Assembly: GCA_965205235.1 (NCBI GenBank)
Contig: CBDBGD010000008.1
Coordinates: forward strand, 124,001-188,000
Length of the DNA: 64,000 nucleotides
Reading direction: 5' to 3'
DNA from: CBDBGD01 sp965205235
Lineage (GTDB): Bacteria > Chloroflexota > Dehalococcoidia > Lucifugimonadales > UBA1127
The notes under the pieces were generated by a model. That model was not told the origin of the DNA and did no database searches. It was given only the letters and a program-made list of their open reading frames with translations. Position numbers and translations under genes: made by a program. Positions 43,195 through 51,686 of the stretch are shown one piece after another. How positions within the stretch are numbered: the stretch's first letter is position 1; every line of letters begins with the position of its first letter.

Positions 43195-43914
43195 GTGCTG
43201 CACGACTCGCCGGTCATCGTCCTGCAGGACGTTGCCAAGACGTACCGGATGGGGCGCGTGGGGGTTGCCGCCCTCCAGGGCGTCAGCCTCTCCATCGACC
43301 GCGGGGAGATGCTGGCCGTCATGGGCCCGTCCGGGTCCGGCAAGTCCACCATGATGAACATCGTCGGCTGCCTGGACGTCCCCTCTGAAGGGCGCTACTT
43401 CCTGGAGGGCGAGGATGTCCGGGACATGAACGACGACCAGCTGGCGGAGGTCCGACAGGGGAAGATCGGCTTCGTGTTTCAGACGTACCACCTGCTGCCT
43501 CGCGCCACCGCGCTGGCCAACGTGGAGATGCCCCTCCTGTACGGCAACGGACGAAACCGGCGCGAGCGGGCGATGGAGGCCCTCGATCGCGTGGGGTTGG
43601 GCCACCGGGCGGGGCACCTGCCCGCCGAGTTGTCCGGCGGCGAGCAGCAGCGCGTGGGCATCGCTCGGGCGCTGGTGAAGGACCCGTCCATCCTGCTGGC
43701 CGACGAGCCCACGGGCAACCTGGACACCAGGTCCAGCGACGAGATCATGGCCGTCCTCCAGCGGCTGAACCGCGAGGAGCGCCTCACCATCCTCCTGGTG
43801 ACCCACGAGATGGACATCGCCCGCCACACGGACCGCATCGTCTCCTTCCGCGACGGACGCGTCGTGGACGACGCCCCCGTGGGGGACCCCCTGCTGGCGG
43901 GACAGCGCCCATGA
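43195..43914 (+). CDS. MacB/LolD-type ABC transporter ATP-binding protein
   Basis: A 239-residue ATPase with Walker A GPSGSGKST, Q-loop FVFQTYHLLPR, signature LSGGEQQRVGIARAL, Walker B ILLADEPTGNLD and H-loop LVTHE. The order and the NLDT..D segment are those of the MacB/LolD/FtsE group. GTG at 43195 follows AGGGG 9 nt upstream, 11 nt after the adaptor stop. Its TGA overlaps the ATG of the permease (ATGA). Together the three genes form an efflux or lipoprotein/peptide export system. Confidence 0.92.
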   Translation: MLHDSPVIVLQDVAKTYRMGRVGVAALQGVSLSIDRGEMLAVMGPSGSGKSTMMNIVGCLDVPSEGRYFLEGEDVRDMNDDQLAEVRQGKIGFVFQTYHLLPRATALANVEMPLLYGNGRNRRERAMEALDRVGLGHRAGHLPAELSGGEQQRVGIARALVKDPSILLADEPTGNLDTRSSDEIMAVLQRLNREERLTILLVTHEMDIARHTDRIVSFRDGRVVDDAPVGDPLLAGQRP

Positions 43915-45155
43915 CGCCGCTGACCACGCTCCTGACGGCCCTGGACGCGCTGAACTCCAACAAGCTCCGCTCCGTGCTCACCCTGCTGGGCATCATCATC
44001 GGCGTCACGGCGGTCATCGCCCTGACGGGCATCGGTCGCGGGGCGCAGGAGTCCATCACGTCCCGCATCGAGGCCCTGGGCACCAACCTGCTCTTCGTCC
44101 AGCCCGGGGCTACCGTCACCTTCGGGTTCGTCGGTGCGCCGGGCAGCGGGACCAGCCTCACGCTGGAGGACTCGGAGGCGCTGCGAGACCCAGTCCTGGC
44201 GCCCTCCGTCGTGGACGTCGCGCCGGAGACCACCACCTTCGGCCAGATCGTGTTCGAGCGGAACAACACCGGCACGCAGGTCGTGGGCGTCACGCCGTCC
44301 TACCTTCCCGTCCGAGCCTACGAGCTCGAGGACGGGAGGCCGCTGACAGAGGCGGATGTGGCCGCCTCGGCGCAGGTGGCGCTGCTGGGATCGAGTACGG
44401 CGGAGGACCTCTTTGGGCTGCGTCACCCCGTGGGCCACACCATCCGCATCAACGGGCGGCCCTTCGAGGTCGTGGGACTGCTGGCCAGCAGGGGCGGCGG
44501 CGGCTTCGGCAACCTGGACGACCGCGTGCTGGTGCCCATCACCACGGCCTACTACCGACTTGGCGGACAGCGCACTCCCGGCGGCGAGGTCACCGTGCAG
44601 CGCATCAGCGTGCAGATTGTCGACGAAGAGGCCAGCGACGCCGCGACGGCGGAGATCAGCAGCATCCTCCGCCTGCGCCACCGCATCACCGGCGAGGACG
44701 ACTTCAGCGTGACCAGCCAGGTGGAGACGATCGAGACGCTGGAGGAGACCACGCAGACCTTCGTCATCTTCCTGGGGGCAATTGCGGGCATCTCCCTGCT
44801 CGTCGGCGGCATCGGCATCATGAATATCATGCTCGTGTCCGTCACGGAGCGGACGCGGGAGATCGGCATTCGCAAGGCCATGGGGGCCAAGCGGCGGGAC
44901 ATCCTCTCGCAGTTCCTCGTCGAGGCGGTGCTGCTGAGCCTCGCCGGGGGCGTCGCGGGCGTGGCCCTCGGCTACGCCATCACCCACTTCTTCGACGGCG
45001 TGGAGCTGGCGTCGCAGCCGTTGGACATGGTGTTCAGCACGGACATCGCTCTGCTGGCGACGGCGGTCTCCGGGGCCATCGGGCTCTTCTTCGGCATCTA
45101 CCCGGCCATGCAGGCGGCGCGCCTCCACCCCATCGACGCGCTCCGCCACGAGTAG
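43911..45155 (+). CDS. MacB-type ABC transporter permease
   Basis: A 414-residue permease with an N-terminal transmembrane helix (LRSVLTLLGIIIGVTAVIALTGIG), a large MacB_PCD periplasmic domain (about 45-285) and three C-terminal helices of the FtsX domain. The latter begin with FVIFLGAIAGISLLVGGIGIMNIMLVSVTERTREIGIRKAMGAKRRDI, a near-invariant family block. It overlaps the ATPase by 4 nt and ends at a GC-rich hairpin. Possible substrates are drugs, peptides or siderophores. Confidence 0.92.
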   Translation: MTPLTTLLTALDALNSNKLRSVLTLLGIIIGVTAVIALTGIGRGAQESITSRIEALGTNLLFVQPGATVTFGFVGAPGSGTSLTLEDSEALRDPVLAPSVVDVAPETTTFGQIVFERNNTGTQVVGVTPSYLPVRAYELEDGRPLTEADVAASAQVALLGSSTAEDLFGLRHPVGHTIRINGRPFEVVGLLASRGGGGFGNLDDRVLVPITTAYYRLGGQRTPGGEVTVQRISVQIVDEEASDAATAEISSILRLRHRITGEDDFSVTSQVETIETLEETTQTFVIFLGAIAGISLLVGGIGIMNIMLVSVTERTREIGIRKAMGAKRRDILSQFLVEAVLLSLAGGVAGVALGYAITHFFDGVELASQPLDMVFSTDIALLATAVSGAIGLFFGIYPAMQAARLHPIDALRHE

Positions 45156-45156
45156 A

Positions 45157-45193
45157 CGGAGGAGGGCCGGCCGCGACAGGCGGCCCTCCTCCG
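45157..45193. terminator. Hairpin between convergent MacB and VWA genes
   Basis: A 13-bp perfect inverted repeat pairs 45157-45169 with 45181-45193 (CGGAGGAGGGCCG and its complement) around an 11-nt loop. No strong T-run follows. Its location between two converging genes supports a bidirectional terminator role. Confidence 0.65.
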
Positions 45194-45205
45194 CACGGTC
45201 GCCCG

Positions 45206-46642
45206 CTACTGGCCGGCGAGGTGGGCCAGCTCCTCCTCCACCAGCTTGACCACCAGGTCATCCAGGTTCTCCACCGAGTACTCGCTCACCTGGTGGGGAG
45301 TCTGGCCGCCGTAGAGGATGAACAGGAACCGCCCCATGGTGTGGACGGCCACCTGCCGGAATATGTACTCGCCCTGGGTGTTGAGTCCGCTGGATGCGAT
45401 GGGAAAGACCTTGATGCCGCGCCGGCTGGCTTCCATCATCTCCACGGCGTAGTCGTAGTCCTGTGCGTAGTCCAGGTGGGGCGGCGCATCGGCGATGAGG
45501 AAGACCAGCCTCAGCGCCTCGCCGCCTCGCCACTCCGGGCCGTTGACCGCGGTGTGGAGCGCCTCGTTGAGTGACTCCGGCTCGTCGCCGCCGCCGTCTG
45601 CCTGCACCCCGCGAATGGAGTCCAGGAACTGCCCGATGTCGGCCTCGAAGTCGTACGTCCTCGTGACGAACTCGTCGCCCCGGTCGCGGTAGGCCACCAT
45701 CCCGAACCGCAGGTCAGGCTGGGACGGCAGGTCGCTGATGCGTGCGGCGATGGACAGAAGCGTCGTCTTGATCTGGTCTATCTCGTCCGACATGCTCCCG
45801 GTGGCGTCCAGCAGGAACAGAACGTCCAGTGGCACGTCCCCGGAGCGCTCCGGCGCGCCGTCCATCGCGATGGTCCATTCGGAGTCTCCGTTTCGCTCGA
45901 ACTCGGCGGTCTGGCTGGCGTCGCCCTTCTCGACCACGACGCGGAACCGCATGGCCTCGGCGTGGTCCGACGACAGTCGGGGGAAGAAGAGGGTCTGCCC
46001 GTTCGCGTACGTGCGCCCCTCCGACAGCAGCGCCTCCCCTGCGAACGTCCGCACGGTGGCGTTGGGGATTGGCCGGCCGTCGGGCCCGACGATGGTGATG
46101 ATATAGCGCTCGGACACGTCCAGGTCGTGGACTGCCGGGCCCTCGTACCCCTGCCGGTACGCCAGGTACTCCTCCCATCGCTGGTTGTCGTCCACCTCCC
46201 CTGCGGAGATCGAGACTGGGACCCAGTCCGCCGACGAGGAAGATTCGGCGCTCGTCGTCACCGCGGCTGTTGCAGCTTCCGCTGAGGAGGCGGGCGCGGC
46301 ACTCATCGAATCAGCTCTGGCCGCCGCTGATGAGGTGGATGCGACGCTGGTCGTCGTCGCGGCAGTCGTGGCCGCGACGGTCGTCGTGGAGGCTCGCGTG
46401 GTGCTGGTCGTCGTCGCGGTGGTTGTCCCCGTCGTCGAGGAAGCGGGCGCGGTGCTGGTCGTCGTCGTTTCGGCTGCCGTCGCCGTCGTCGAGGAGCCGA
46501 TGGCCGGGCTCGTCGTCGCCGCGGTGGACCCGCTGCTGACGTCTCCTCCGGAGTCGGACGCTCCCCCGCCGCACGCGCCCATCATGACGGCGATGAGTGC
46601 CATTCCCGCGATGCTGGCGGCTAGCTTGGATCTGGCGAACAT
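45206..46642 (-). CDS. VWA-domain lipoprotein
   Basis: A 478-residue secreted protein. The lipobox MGAC puts the lipidated Cys at residue 24, followed by a roughly 120-residue Ser/Thr/Ala-rich low-complexity linker. A small beta domain (RYIITIVGPDGRPIPNATVRTFAGE) precedes a von Willebrand factor A domain with the MIDAS motif FLLDATGSMSDEI. ATG at 46642 has AAGGAGGTG upstream, an excellent site; the longer frame has none. The VWA fold suggests metal-dependent protein binding at the cell surface. It stands alone in its transcript. Confidence 0.9.
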   Translation of the reverse strand: MFARSKLAASIAGMALIAVMMGACGGGASDSGGDVSSGSTAATTSPAIGSSTTATAAETTTTSTAPASSTTGTTTATTTSTTRASTTTVAATTAATTTSVASTSSAAARADSMSAAPASSAEAATAAVTTSAESSSSADWVPVSISAGEVDDNQRWEEYLAYRQGYEGPAVHDLDVSERYIITIVGPDGRPIPNATVRTFAGEALLSEGRTYANGQTLFFPRLSSDHAEAMRFRVVVEKGDASQTAEFERNGDSEWTIAMDGAPERSGDVPLDVLFLLDATGSMSDEIDQIKTTLLSIAARISDLPSQPDLRFGMVAYRDRGDEFVTRTYDFEADIGQFLDSIRGVQADGGGDEPESLNEALHTAVNGPEWRGGEALRLVFLIADAPPHLDYAQDYDYAVEMMEASRRGIKVFPIASSGLNTQGEYIFRQVAVHTMGRFLFILYGGQTPHQVSEYSVENLDDLVVKLVEEELAHLAGQ

Positions 46643-46959
46643 TGGGCCACCTCCTTTGTCTGGCTGTGCGGCGTCGCTGCCCAGCCATGGTGGCACGGCC
46701 CTGCCTGCACTCTCGATAGCTGTCTGTCGCATCGTGTGCAACAGGCGCCGTGCATAGGAGTATATGCAGAGAGGGGCGATGTGGTTCCCTGGTGCAAGAA
46801 TCGTGTCTGGCCCCTGCGTCGTTGAGTCGATGGGGGCAGGCTATGCCCTGCCGTCCGCCTTGACCGGCTCTGACGGCCTCAGTATGCTTGGGCCACTCAG
46901 CCCCGGCATTCCTCCTCGTTCGGCATGGGAGGCGGTGGCGTCGCACAAGGAGAGGAGCC
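46643..46959. other. Divergent intergenic region between VWA and isochorismatase genes
   Basis: No gene that I can support. A TATACT -10-like hexamer for the minus strand lies near 46760. A small hairpin, GGCAGG/CCTGCC, occurs near 46840-46858. The region presumably holds both promoters, but neither has a convincing -35. Confidence 0.35.
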
Positions 46960-47658
46960 ATGCGAGAAGCGTACGGCAAGCTCGTCTACGATTCGTTGGA
47001 GGAGGTCGTCGACCCCGCCCACACGGCCCTCATCGTCGTTGACATGCAGAACGACCTGGTCTCACTGGAGCGGCCGTCGGCCAGGGAGGGTGCGCCGCCT
47101 CCCAACGCTCGTGCCATCATCCCCGCCCTGCAGAAGCTCATCGCGGCCGGGCGCGCGTCCGGCGTGAAGATGGTCTACCTTGTCGTGGGCAACAGCGAGG
47201 ACCCCGCTAAGACCGTCTCGCCGGCCTACGCCTACTACTCCCTGCGGGAGTCACCCTACCACGGCTCCTACGCGGGCAACCTGAACGCCTCGCCCGACGA
47301 CTCCTGGGGCAAGGAGGTCATCCCGGAGCTCGCGCCGCAGCCGGAGGACGCCGTCGTCCTCAAGCGGCGGCTGGGGGGCTTCTGGGGCACCCACCTCGAC
47401 TCCACCCTGCGAGGCATGGGCGTCGAGACGGTGGTGGTCACCGGCACGGCGACCGCGGGCTGCGTGCTCGATACCGTCATGGGTGCGTTTGTGAACGACT
47501 ACTACACCCTCTACGTCCCCGACTGCGTCTCCGACGGCAACGCCAAGCTCCACGACATGGCCCTGGCCTTCTTCCGCGACCGCTTCGACGGGCCGACCTC
47601 CGACGAGCTGAGCGCCCTCTGGCAGACGGCGGAGAAGAGCGCAGCGGCAGCGGCCTGA
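46960..47658 (+). CDS. Isochorismatase-family cysteine hydrolase (paralogue 5)
   Basis: A 232-residue hydrolase with Asp28 (VVDMQND), Lys135 (VVLKRRLGGFW) and Cys168 (GTATAGCVLDTVMGA). ATG at 46960 follows AAGGAGAGGAGCC. The start MREAYGKLVYDSLEEVVDPAHTA is close to that of paralogue 4 at 13645. The segment ERPSAREGAPPPNARAIIP is instead shared with paralogue 6 next door. It is followed 64 nt later by that gene, so they form a pair. Confidence 0.9.
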   Translation: MREAYGKLVYDSLEEVVDPAHTALIVVDMQNDLVSLERPSAREGAPPPNARAIIPALQKLIAAGRASGVKMVYLVVGNSEDPAKTVSPAYAYYSLRESPYHGSYAGNLNASPDDSWGKEVIPELAPQPEDAVVLKRRLGGFWGTHLDSTLRGMGVETVVVTGTATAGCVLDTVMGAFVNDYYTLYVPDCVSDGNAKLHDMALAFFRDRFDGPTSDELSALWQTAEKSAAAAA

Positions 47659-47722
47659 TGCCGCGGACGTAGAGCAACTGACGCTATTGACATAACCGTC
47701 GCAATCGCGAGGGAGGGACGGC

Positions 47723-48403
47723 ATGAAGGAAGTGTTCGGCAAGCAGGTGTACAGCACCCTGGACGAGGTGATCGATCCGGCCCACACGGCCCTCATCGTG
47801 GTCGACATGCAGAACGACCTGGTGTCCCTGGACCGGCCTTGGGCGAAGCCGGGGTCGCCGCCGCCGTCGGCCCGCCGGATCATCCCTGGCCTGCAGAACC
47901 TCATCGCTGCGGGCCGAGAGGCCGGGGTTCGCATCGTCTACATCATGTACGCCAACGAGCCGAACCGGTCGACGGCGTCGCCCGCGTGGATCTACTACTC
48001 GGAGCGCGACTCGCCCACCCACGGCACCTTCAGCATCAATCTGCAGGCCTGCGTCGACGGCACGTGGGGGCAGCAGATCATCCCGGAGCTGGAGCCCCAG
48101 CCCGGCGACTTCATTGTGAAGAAGCGACGACTGGGCGGCTTCTGGAAGACGGAGCTGGACATGGTGCTGCGCGCCAACGGCATCGAGTCCGTCGTCGTCA
48201 CCGGCACCGCCACCTCCGGCTGCGTCTACGACACCGCCATGGGCGCGTTCGCCCACGACTACTACACCGTCATCGCCCCTGACTGCATCTCCGGCGGCGA
48301 CGGCTTCCTCCACGAGCTTGGCATGGCGCTCATGCTGGACCGCTTCGACGGCCCGTCCTCGGAGGAGGTCATCACCGCCTGGGCCTCCGCACGGAAGGGG
48401 TAG
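47723..48403 (+). CDS. Isochorismatase-family cysteine hydrolase (paralogue 6)
   Basis: A 226-residue hydrolase with Asp28 (VVDMQND), Lys134 (FIVKKRRLGGFW) and Cys167 (GTATSGCVYDTAMGA). GAGGGAGGGACGGC precedes the ATG. It differs from paralogue 5 mainly between residues 75 and 125, the part that usually lines the substrate pocket in this family. The pair lies 33 kb from the four-gene cluster at 10-13.6 kb. Confidence 0.9.
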   Translation: MKEVFGKQVYSTLDEVIDPAHTALIVVDMQNDLVSLDRPWAKPGSPPPSARRIIPGLQNLIAAGREAGVRIVYIMYANEPNRSTASPAWIYYSERDSPTHGTFSINLQACVDGTWGQQIIPELEPQPGDFIVKKRRLGGFWKTELDMVLRANGIESVVVTGTATSGCVYDTAMGAFAHDYYTVIAPDCISGGDGFLHELGMALMLDRFDGPSSEEVITAWASARKG

Positions 48404-48448
48404 CCGCCGGGCGCGGGGCCTCGACGCGAGCACTGATATTCCCTTCCC

Positions 48449-48949
48449 TCAGCGACAGTTCGCGGCCAGTGCGTCGGCGTAGGCATGGTGTGGGGCCCAT
48501 GCGGCCCAGACGTTCTCGGCCCACGCCACAACTGCTCTTCTGTGCGCTTCGACGCCCTCGGCCGCCAGCACATCGGACACCGTCATGGTCCCGTTGGGAT
48601 CCGGCGGCGTAAGCCAGACGAACTGCGAGGGGTCCCGCAGCAGCTTGCGGGTGGCCACCATGATCTCAGGCGGCCGGAACCCGCGCTCCAGGGCCAGGTG
48701 CAGCCGCACCAGGTGGAGGCTCACGGACTGAATCGTACGCCGCTCAGGCACCCCCGGATGCTGGAGGGAGTACGCGTCCACGGTGTAGAGGTGGGTGTCG
48801 CGTAGGGCGATGTAGTTCTCGTACTCCCGAGCGAGGACGCGGCCGTAGAGGCGCCAGCATCCCGCCGTCGCGCCGAGGTAAGGGTGGGGCCTCCCCGGTA
48901 GGTCCTCCACCATCGCTCCGCAGCCGGGGCACGCAACGAGATCAGCCAT
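48449..48949 (-). CDS. DUF5946 family protein
   Basis: A 166-residue protein starting MADLVACPGCGAMVEDLPGRPHPYLGATAGCWRLYGRVLAREYE. It has a CPxCG element plus a later Cys that could hold a metal ion, then a helical YTVDAYSLQHPGVPERRTIQSVSLHLVRL block. This pattern is that of DUF5946, whose function is unknown. It converges on the isochorismatase pair. No signal peptide; probably cytosolic. Confidence 0.8.
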   Translation of the reverse strand: MADLVACPGCGAMVEDLPGRPHPYLGATAGCWRLYGRVLAREYENYIALRDTHLYTVDAYSLQHPGVPERRTIQSVSLHLVRLHLALERGFRPPEIMVATRKLLRDPSQFVWLTPPDPNGTMTVSDVLAAEGVEAHRRAVVAWAENVWAAWAPHHAYADALAANCR

Positions 48950-49080
48950 TCGCAGTTCCTCTCGAGGGTCTGTGGAGCCCTCGGCCTCGCATACCAGGTT
49001 GCCTTTCCAGTCTACACGCCAGCATCCGCGGCACTTGTGGTAATCTAGTACGCGCTATCCGATGCTGCGGAGGAAGCGCC

Positions 49081-50841
49081 ACGGCGACCGCATCGCAGTC
49101 TCCTCGATACGAAGAGCACGAGAATCCTCCCCTCCTTCCGACGCTGGGGCACGGCTTCCAGTTCAGCCTGATGGCCGCGGCCACCCTGCTCGTGACCCCG
49201 GTCATCGTCGCCAACGAGTCGGGCCAGGACGAGTCCTACCTGACGTGGATGGTCTTCGCCTCCCTGCTGGTGGTCGGCGTGTCCACGTTGCTGCAGGTGC
49301 GGCGATTGGGCTCCGTGGGCGCAGGGGCCGTCCTGCCCATGTTCACCGCCGCCGTCTCCATCCCCTTCTGCATCACGGCCGTCATGGACGGCGGCCCGGC
49401 CACTCTGACCACCCTGGTGCTGGTCTCGGCCGCGGTCCAGCTTGTCGTGTCCAAGTGGCTGTTCATCCTGCGGCGCGTGGTCACGCCCACCGTGGGCGGC
49501 ATTGTCATCCTGATCCTGTCGATTACCCTGGCCTCGGTGGTGTTTGCCCTGCTCGACAATGCCGCGCAGGAGGAGCCCACCGGCGCGCCCCTGACGGCGC
49601 TGGTCACCCTCGTCGTGGTCGCGGCCCTGACCCTCCGCGGGTCGCCGTTGCTGCGCATGTGGGGGCCGGTCATCGGCATCGTCGTCGGCACCGCCGTTGC
49701 CGCGGCCCTCGGCATGTACGACGTCAGCCGGATCGTCGACGCGCCCTGGGTGGGCGTGCCCGACTCCGCCCCCGGACTGTCGTTGGACTTTGGCATCCCC
49801 TTCTGGACGCTGCTGCCGTCGTTCCTCTTCCTGGGCATCATCTTTGCCATCCAGGCGACGGGCGAGGCCATCGGCGTGCAGCGCGTGTCGCATCGCGAGA
49901 GCAAGGCCGTCGACTTCCGCGGCGTGCAGGGTGCGCTGGCAGGCGGCGGGGCGAGCAACCTCATGGCGGGCCTCGCCGGCGCAGTGCCGAACATCGTCAA
50001 CTCCAGCATCATCGCCTTCATCCGAACGACGGGTGTCGCCTCCCGACGGCTCGGCTACTGCATCGGCGTCATCTTCCTAGCCATGGCCTTCCTGCCCAAG
50101 GTCTCCGCCGTCTTCAGCAGCATTCCCGGCCCCGTGATGACCGGCTACCTCCTCCTTGTGACCGGCACCCTGTTCGTGGACGGCGCTCGCACGGTCATTC
50201 TGAACGAGCCGAACCGGGAGAAGGTTGTTGCGGCGGGGATATGCTTCTGGATAGGCGCAGCCTTCCAGTTCGGCCTCTTTGCGCTGCCCGACGTTGGGGC
50301 CGTGCTCGGCGGCCTGTTCAAGAGCGGCATCACCACGGGCGGTTTCGCCGCCATCGCCATGGTCCTCTACCTGGAGCTGACGAACCCCCGGCGCATGCGT
50401 TTCGAGTCCAAGCTGGACATCGACGTACTGCCCGAGCTGAACGAGTTCATCGACAAGTTCGCCACCAGCCGGGGATGGAGCGACGCGATGAAGCAGCGGC
50501 TGAGCCAGGTCGCGGAGGAGACGCTCCTGACCCTCGCGCCACTGGACCTGACCGCGCCTCTCGTGGAGGAGGACGATGAGACCTCCCCGGAGGAGGAGCG
50601 CCGGCTGGTGGTCGTCGCGGCCAGCGACGGCCCTGCCGCGGACCTGGAGTTCATCGGCGGCGCGAACGAAGAGACGAACATCGAGGACCGCATCCGCCAG
50701 ATCCAGCAGCACGACGAGGAGGGGCCCGTGGAGAACGAGATGTCCCTTCAGATGCTGCGGGGATTCGCCTCATCGGTGCGGCACCAGCAGTACCACGGCA
50801 CGGACATCATCACCGTCCGCGTCCTGCCCCCGGACGCCTAG
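49081..50841 (+). CDS. NCS2-type (uracil/xanthine) permease fused to an RsbW-like ATPase domain; probable ACG start
   Basis: About 586 residues. From LGHGFQFSLMAAATLLVTPVIV on it shows the NCS2 nucleobase transporter fold: ATGEAIGVQRVSHRESKAVDFRGVQGALAGGGASNLMAGLAGAVPN contains the conserved transporter core, and GPVMTGYLLLVTGTLFVDG follows. After about residue 435 a cytosolic domain starts LPELNEFIDKFATSRGWSDAMKQRLSQVAEETLLTL. It ends MLRGFASSVRHQQYHGTDIITVRV, resembling RsbW/HATPase_c_2 domains. The first in-frame ATG (49171) cuts into helix 1 and lacks a ribosome binding site. ACG at 49081 has GGAGGA 6 nt upstream and gives a plausible N-terminus (ATASQSPRYEEHENPP). Its TAG shares the CTAG with the convergent gene's stop. 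Confidence 0.8.
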   Translation, partial: TATASQSPRYEEHENPPLLPTLGHGFQFSLMAAATLLVTPVIVANESGQDESYLTWMVFASLLVVGVSTLLQVRRLGSVGAGAVLPMFTAAVSIPFCITAVMDGGPATLTTLVLVSAAVQLVVSKWLFILRRVVTPTVGGIVILILSITLASVVFALLDNAAQEEPTGAPLTALVTLVVVAALTLRGSPLLRMWGPVIGIVVGTAVAAALGMYDVSRIVDAPWVGVPDSAPGLSLDFGIPFWTLLPSFLFLGIIFAIQATGEAIGVQRVSHRESKAVDFRGVQGALAGGGASNLMAGLAGAVPNIVNSSIIAFIRTTGVASRRLGYCIGVIFLAMAFLPKVSAVFSSIPGPVMTGYLLLVTGTLFVDGARTVILNEPNREKVVAAGICFWIGAAFQFGLFALPDVGAVLGGLFKSGITTGGFAAIAMVLYLELTNPRRMRFESKLDIDVLPELNEFIDKFATSRGWSDAMKQRLSQVAEETLLTLAPLDLTAPLVEEDDETSPEEERRLVVVAASDGPAADLEFIGGANEETNIEDRIRQIQQHDEEGPVENEMSLQMLRGFASSVRHQQYHGTDIITVRVLPPDA

Positions 50842-51686
50842 ACCGCGCGCCGCCTCAGTATCCTCGCCGCCTGCCCCTGGTACACGATGGCCATGGCGAA
50901 GAAGCCGATGGCTGTCAGGGCCATCAGCGGCCCCGAGGGGAGGTTGAAGTGCCACGAGAGGTACAGCCCGGCAACGGCTGACGCAACGCCGAAGAGGGCC
51001 GCAACAGCCATGGCCCGCTGAAAGTTTCGCACCAGGAGCAACGCCGTGGCTGCCGGCGTGATGAGCATGGAGATCACCAGGATGACGCCCACGGCCGTCA
51101 GCGCCAGGACGATGACCACCGACAGCATCCCGAGGAGGAGGTACTCCAGCCTCCCCGTGGGCAGGCCGATCACCGCCGCCCCCGACGGGTCGAAGCTGGC
51201 GAAGACCAGCTCCTTGTGCAGACCAATGACGAGAGTCAGCACCACCACGGCCAACGCCAGGGTGATGTACATGTCGCTGGTGGACACCCCCAGCACCTGG
51301 CCCAGCAGGATGTCCTCCAGGTTCACGGAGACCCCGCCGGAGGCGGTGGCCATCACCAGGCCAAGAGCGAACAGACCCACGAAGACGATGCCCACGGACG
51401 TGTCCTCCCGGACGCCCGTTCGCCTGATGAGGTAGCCGATCAGCAGGGCCGCCGCCAGCGCAGCCGGGATCGCCCCGAAGAAGATGCTGACTCCTCCCAG
51501 CAGCGCCGCCACCATGCCCGGCAGGACCGAGTGGGCCAGCGCGTCTCCCATGAACCCCAGCCCCCGCACGACCACGTAGACCCCCAGCACCGGGCACATG
51601 ATGCCCACCAGGACCGAGACCACCAGGGCCCGGACCATGAAGCTGTACTGGAACGGGTCGATGAGGGCCTCAGTGAGGATGTCCAT
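50838..51686 (-). CDS. znuB: Zinc/manganese ABC transporter permease
   Basis: A 282-residue ABC-3 family permease (ZnuB/MntB/SitC type) with about eight transmembrane helices. MVRALVVSVLVGIMCPVLGVYVVVRGLGFMGDALAHSVLPGMVAALLGG is the family's N-terminal block, and the HKELVFASFDP motif lies in the cytosolic loop. ATG at 51686 has GGAG 6 nt upstream and lies inside the 3' end of the ATPase gene. The specific metal (Zn or Mn) is inferred from the Zur-type regulator and the His-rich binding protein of the operon. Confidence 0.9.
   Translation of the reverse strand: MDILTEALIDPFQYSFMVRALVVSVLVGIMCPVLGVYVVVRGLGFMGDALAHSVLPGMVAALLGGVSIFFGAIPAALAAALLIGYLIRRTGVREDTSVGIVFVGLFALGLVMATASGGVSVNLEDILLGQVLGVSTSDMYITLALAVVVLTLVIGLHKELVFASFDPSGAAVIGLPTGRLEYLLLGMLSVVIVLALTAVGVILVISMLITPAATALLLVRNFQRAMAVAALFGVASAVAGLYLSWHFNLPSGPLMALTAIGFFAMAIVYQGQAARILRRRAV

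Noticed and set aside
49062..50579. 505-codon ORF from ATG 49062 overlapping the NCS2 gene
   Set aside because: Arg/Gly/Pro-rich frame without membrane helices, whereas the +1 frame encodes the transporter. It does not rescue the missing start codon without a frameshift.
50838..50841. Shared CTAG at the ends of two convergent genes as a possible signal
   Set aside because: CTAG is simply TAG on both strands. The overlap is a curiosity of compact gene packing.
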